NCBI RefSeq assembly: GCF_022712195.1
Contig: NZ_JALAGY010000052.1
Coordinates: 1 to 64,000 of the forward strand
From: Corynebacterium sp.
GTDB lineage: Bacteria; Actinomycetota; Actinomycetes; Mycobacteriales; Mycobacteriaceae
Direction: 5' to 3'
DNA: 64,000 bases
Positions 61,789 to 64,000 of the stretch are shown here, in pieces. The first letter of the stretch is position 1. The number at the start of each line of letters is the position of its first letter. Below the pieces are notes generated by a model, which searched no databases, was not told the origin of the DNA, and worked only from the letters and a program-made list of their open reading frames with translations. A program made the position numbers and the translations under genes.

Positions 61789-62462
61789 GCCCGGGAGTGT
61801 ATCTCGTTCTGCGCCGCGGCGAGCCCACGGGAGACGGTGATGTGCACCGCGTCGGCCGCGGTGTCGGCGGTGGCGTCCCAGTCGGTGCCGTCGTCCAGCG
61901 CGGTCAGAACGTGCTCGACCACCCCTGTCCCGGCGGGCGGGCGCCCGATCCCCACCCGTACGCGGACGTAGTCGCGGGTGCCGAGTTCCGCGCTCACCGA
62001 CTTCAGCCCGTTGTGCCCGTTCTCGTTGCCGCCCAGCTTCACCTTCACCCGTCCGGCGGGCAGGTCGAGCTCGTCATGGACGACGATCACGTGGTCGGGG
62101 CTGATGCCGTAGCTCGTGGCCAGTGGCGCGACGGCCTCACCGGAGAGGTTCATGTAGGTCGTCGAGCGCACGAGCAGCACGCCGTGGCCGTCGATCTCCA
62201 CACGTGCGACCTGCGCCTTCGTGCCGGGGACGCCGCGCAGGCCGTCGGCGGTGGAGCGGTCCACGAGACGGTCGGTGACGAGATAGCCGACATTGTGGCG
62301 GGTGCCCTCGTACTTCCCGCCGGGGTTGCCCAGCCCGATCACGAGCCACTGTGCGGGTGCCGCCGCCGGTGCCGCCGCCGGTGCCGCCGCCGGTGCGGGG
62401 GAGGGGGCGGTTGAGTCGGGACGCCGGCGGAACAGTGACGTCAGTCGGGAGAGCACGCTCAT
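61785..62462 (-). CDS. pth2: Peptidyl-tRNA hydrolase, second copy with Ala/Pro-rich N-terminus
   Basis: This 225-residue PTH has WLVIGLGNPGGKYEGTRHNVGYL with the catalytic histidine, then TTYMNLSGEAV, VVHDELDLPAG and NGHNGLKSV. Its first ~37 residues are unlike the partner's: a basic start followed by repeated Ala-Ala-Ala-Pro units that stem from 12-bp direct repeats near 62360-62397. It overlaps pth1 by four bases. C. glutamicum also carries two tandem pth genes. Confidence 0.93.
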   Translation of the reverse strand: MSVLSRLTSLFRRRPDSTAPSPAPAAAPAAAPAAAPAQWLVIGLGNPGGKYEGTRHNVGYLVTDRLVDRSTADGLRGVPGTKAQVARVEIDGHGVLLVRSTTYMNLSGEAVAPLATSYGISPDHVIVVHDELDLPAGRVKVKLGGNENGHNGLKSVSAELGTRDYVRVRVGIGRPPAGTGVVEHVLTALDDGTDWDATADTAADAVHITVSRGLAAAQNEIHSRA

Positions 62463-63034
62463 GACGCCGAGTCTACCGCCAGGTCGACGATGAGCTCCGC
62501 GGCGTCGGCGAGGGTGATCGGCAGCTCCGTGCGCTCGGACTTCGAGAAGGGCTTGAGGACGTAGGACGCCGGCGCCATGCGCCCGGGGGGACGTCCGATG
62601 CCGACCTGCACGCGGCGGAAGTCGCGGGTCCCCAGCGACTTGGCGATGTCGCGGAGCCCGTTGTGCGAGTTCAGGCCACCGCCGGTCTTCAGTTTCACCA
62701 CCCCGGGGTCGAGGTCCAGCTCGTCGTGGACGACGACCACCGAGTCAGCGGGCACCCGGTAGTAGGAGGCCAGTGCCTTCACCGGGCCGCCGGACAGGTT
62801 CATGAAGCTGCGGGGGACGGCGAGGATCACGCGGCGGTCCCCGATCCTGGTCTCCGCGACCCGGGCGTTGAGCTTCCGGTTCGTGGTGAAGGACGGGGGG
62901 CCGGCGGGGCCGCCGCAGTGGCCGGTGAGTTCGTCGAGGACCATGGCGCCGACGTTGTGGCGGGTGCCCTCGTACTGCGCCCCGGGGTTACCGAGGCCGA
63001 CAACGAGAAAGGGAGACCGGTCAGTGCTGTTCAC
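62459..63034 (-). CDS. pth1: Peptidyl-tRNA hydrolase, first copy
   Basis: This 191-residue protein is of standard bacterial PTH length: FLVVGLGNPGAQYEGTRHNVGAM with the catalytic histidine, RSFMNLSGGPV, VVHDELDLDPG and NSHNGLRDIAKSLG. It frees peptide-blocked tRNAs. The start is the GTG at 63034 (MNSTDRSPF); a longer in-frame reading has no ribosome site. It follows rplY by 37 nt. Confidence 0.94.
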   Translation of the reverse strand: MNSTDRSPFLVVGLGNPGAQYEGTRHNVGAMVLDELTGHCGGPAGPPSFTTNRKLNARVAETRIGDRRVILAVPRSFMNLSGGPVKALASYYRVPADSVVVVHDELDLDPGVVKLKTGGGLNSHNGLRDIAKSLGTRDFRRVQVGIGRPPGRMAPASYVLKPFSKSERTELPITLADAAELIVDLAVDSAS

Positions 63035-63071
63035 TGATCCAGTCTCCCATACCCGGGTGCGGGGGTCGGAA

Positions 63072-63698
63072 CTACTCCGCGGACTCCTCGGAGGAGGCCT
63101 CGGCCTCACCCTCGGCGGCAGCCTCGTCGGTCTCCTCGGGCTCCGGGGCGACCTCGGGCTCGATGATGTTGACGATCAGCGTGTCGGCGTCGGACACCAG
63201 GGAGGTGTTGGCCGGCATCGCCAAGTCGCCGGCGGTGATCTGGTCGCCGACGACCTTGCCCTCGATGGAGAAGGTGATCTCCTCGGGGATGGACAGGACG
63301 TCGGACTCGATGGTGACGACGTCGGCGTCCTGGACGACCTGGGTGCCCGGGGCGGCCTCGCCCTCGGCGACGACCGGGACGTCGACCTGGACGGTCTCGC
63401 CGCGCTTGACGGAGAGCAGGTCGGCGTGGTCGATGTCCAGGGTCAGGACGTTCTGGTCGACGGACTTGATCATGCAGAGGTTGTCCTGGCCGTCGACCTC
63501 CACCTCGAGGATGGCGTTGACGCCGATGTTGCGGACGATGCCCTGGAACTCGAGCAGGTCGAAGCTCACGTGGATGGGCTCGTGGAAGGTTCCGTAGAGG
63601 ACGGCCGGGATGCGCCAGTCGCGGCGCAGGCGGCGTGCAGCGCCCTTGCCGAACTCGTTACGCGGCAGTGCGCTGATGCGGGTGATGTTCGTTGCCAT
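63072..63698 (-). CDS. rplY: 50S ribosomal protein L25 (general stress protein Ctc type)
   Basis: This 208-residue long form of L25 has an N-terminal 5S rRNA-binding domain (RNEFGKGAARRLRRDWRIPAVLYG) and a C-terminal TL5/Ctc beta domain (VVQDADVVTIESDVLSIPEEIT). An acidic tail follows (EEAAAEGEAEASSEESAE-like, positions ~190-208). AGGAG precedes the ATG. It is the first gene of the rplY-pth1-pth2 group. Confidence 0.96.
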   Translation of the reverse strand: MATNITRISALPRNEFGKGAARRLRRDWRIPAVLYGTFHEPIHVSFDLLEFQGIVRNIGVNAILEVEVDGQDNLCMIKSVDQNVLTLDIDHADLLSVKRGETVQVDVPVVAEGEAAPGTQVVQDADVVTIESDVLSIPEEITFSIEGKVVGDQITAGDLAMPANTSLVSDADTLIVNIIEPEVAPEPEETDEAAAEGEAEASSEESAE

Positions 63699-63734
63699 GG
63701 TGATCTCCTAGATGTCGGAACTGATCGGTCTCAC

Positions 63735-63762
63735 GAAAAAAGCCGCAGACTCTGCTGCGGCT
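63735..63762 (-). terminator. Intrinsic terminator between prs and rplY
   Basis: On the minus strand an 8-bp stem (AGCCGCAG with CTGCGGCT) is followed by a run of six or seven U residues. It ends prs transcription about 37 nt before rplY. Alternatively it could act as an attenuator in the rplY leader. A second inverted repeat without a U-tract (GGCCGG with CCGGCC, 63822-63839) lies nearer prs. Confidence 0.88.
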
Positions 63763-63863
63763 GATGGTGCGGTGACCGTTCCGTGGTGACGAACACCCTG
63801 GAACGTATGCGCGCCGATAACGGCCGGAGTTAACCGGCCCTCGCCGAGACGGTCAAGAGTGTA

Positions 63864-64000
63864 TCACTCGAAGAGTGTGGTGACCGAACCGTTCTCGAAG
63901 ATCTCGTGGATGGTCTTCGCCACCAGCGGGGCGATCGGCAGGACGGTGAGGTTGTCCCAGCCCTCCGTGCTCTGCGGGAGCGTGTCGGTGGTGATGACCT
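63864..64000 (-). CDS. prs: Ribose-phosphate pyrophosphokinase, C-terminal end only
   Basis: The last 44 residues are readable on the minus strand: VITTDTLPQSTEGWDNLTV, then PLVAKTIHEIFENGSVTTLFE and a stop at 63864. This C-terminus is typical of PRPP synthetase. The N-terminal part lies beyond the right edge. The prs-rplY-pth order is the usual actinobacterial one. Confidence 0.88.
   Translation of the reverse strand, partial: VITTDTLPQSTEGWDNLTVLPIAPLVAKTIHEIFENGSVTTLFE

Overview
The window looks like a core-chromosome segment of a high-GC Corynebacterium. This rests on gene content and order: mprA-pepD-moaB-mscL-fthC-galU-moeA/glp-rimJ-glpR, then pmt-rsmI-metG-tatD-rpfB-rsmA-ispE, and rplY-pth-prs at the right end. 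That order closely matches Mycobacterium tuberculosis and C. glutamicum. Corynebacterial traits are many apparently leaderless genes (a TANNNT -10 box 6-10 nt before the start codon), a PPK2-type polyphosphate kinase, an MmpL transporter and tandem pth genes. No insertion sequence, prophage, integrase, CRISPR array, rRNA or tRNA gene was seen.

1-14.2 kb: the start of a phytoene-desaturase-like oxidoreductase, a thiolase and a TetR regulator, then an eight-gene operon (accD1-accA1-fadE-maoC-citE-fadD-scoA-scoB). The operon mirrors the mycobacterial leucine-catabolism cluster. With the thiolase it can take isovaleryl-CoA through 3-methylcrotonyl-CoA, 3-methylglutaconyl-CoA and HMG-CoA to acetoacetate and acetyl-CoA. 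A DinB/maleylpyruvate-isomerase-like protein and an AEC transporter follow.

14.2-27.6 kb: an RDD protein; two divergent ribosomal protein units (rpmB-rpmG-rpsN-rpsR and rpmE2-rpmF); the mprA regulator beside the HtrA protease pepD, with no mprB kinase between them; moaB, mscL, fthC, galU; and the glp/glpR division pair flanking rimJ. DoxX and zinc-finger membrane proteins follow.

27.6-42.8 kb: protein mannosyltransferase, rsmI, a BCCT transporter, metG, a TenA homologue, tatD, rpfB, rsmA, ispE, an ABC-F ATPase and a membrane alpha/beta hydrolase.

42.8-44.3 kb is the most unusual part. Three very small genes encode related acidic amphipathic peptides of 30, 30 and 29 residues. Each has the same promoter architecture (a C-run/G-run inverted repeat, a TAAC box and a TANTGK -10 box at fixed spacing) and its own UUCG- or CUCG-loop terminator. 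Two of the upstream gaps also carry a duplicated ~105-nt structured RNA gene with its own promoter and terminator. The cluster lies just upstream of ppk2, a position reminiscent of the C. glutamicum porA/porH locus, so I propose mycomembrane channel-forming peptides.

44.3-64 kb: an ABM-fold protein, ppk2, a long-chain acyl-CoA synthetase, a hydroxyisobutyryl-CoA hydrolase-like protein, and an FMN-riboswitch-controlled riboflavin transporter (ribM/pnuX). Next comes an unusual group of ArsR regulator, M23 peptidase and serine hydrolase flanked by two DUF1648 proteins. Then mmpL with its TetR regulator, a GAP-family protein, prfC, a 27-codon small gene with a near-perfect Shine-Dalgarno, a drrAB-like exporter, a spermidine-synthase-like protein, pth2, pth1, rplY, and the 3' end of prs.
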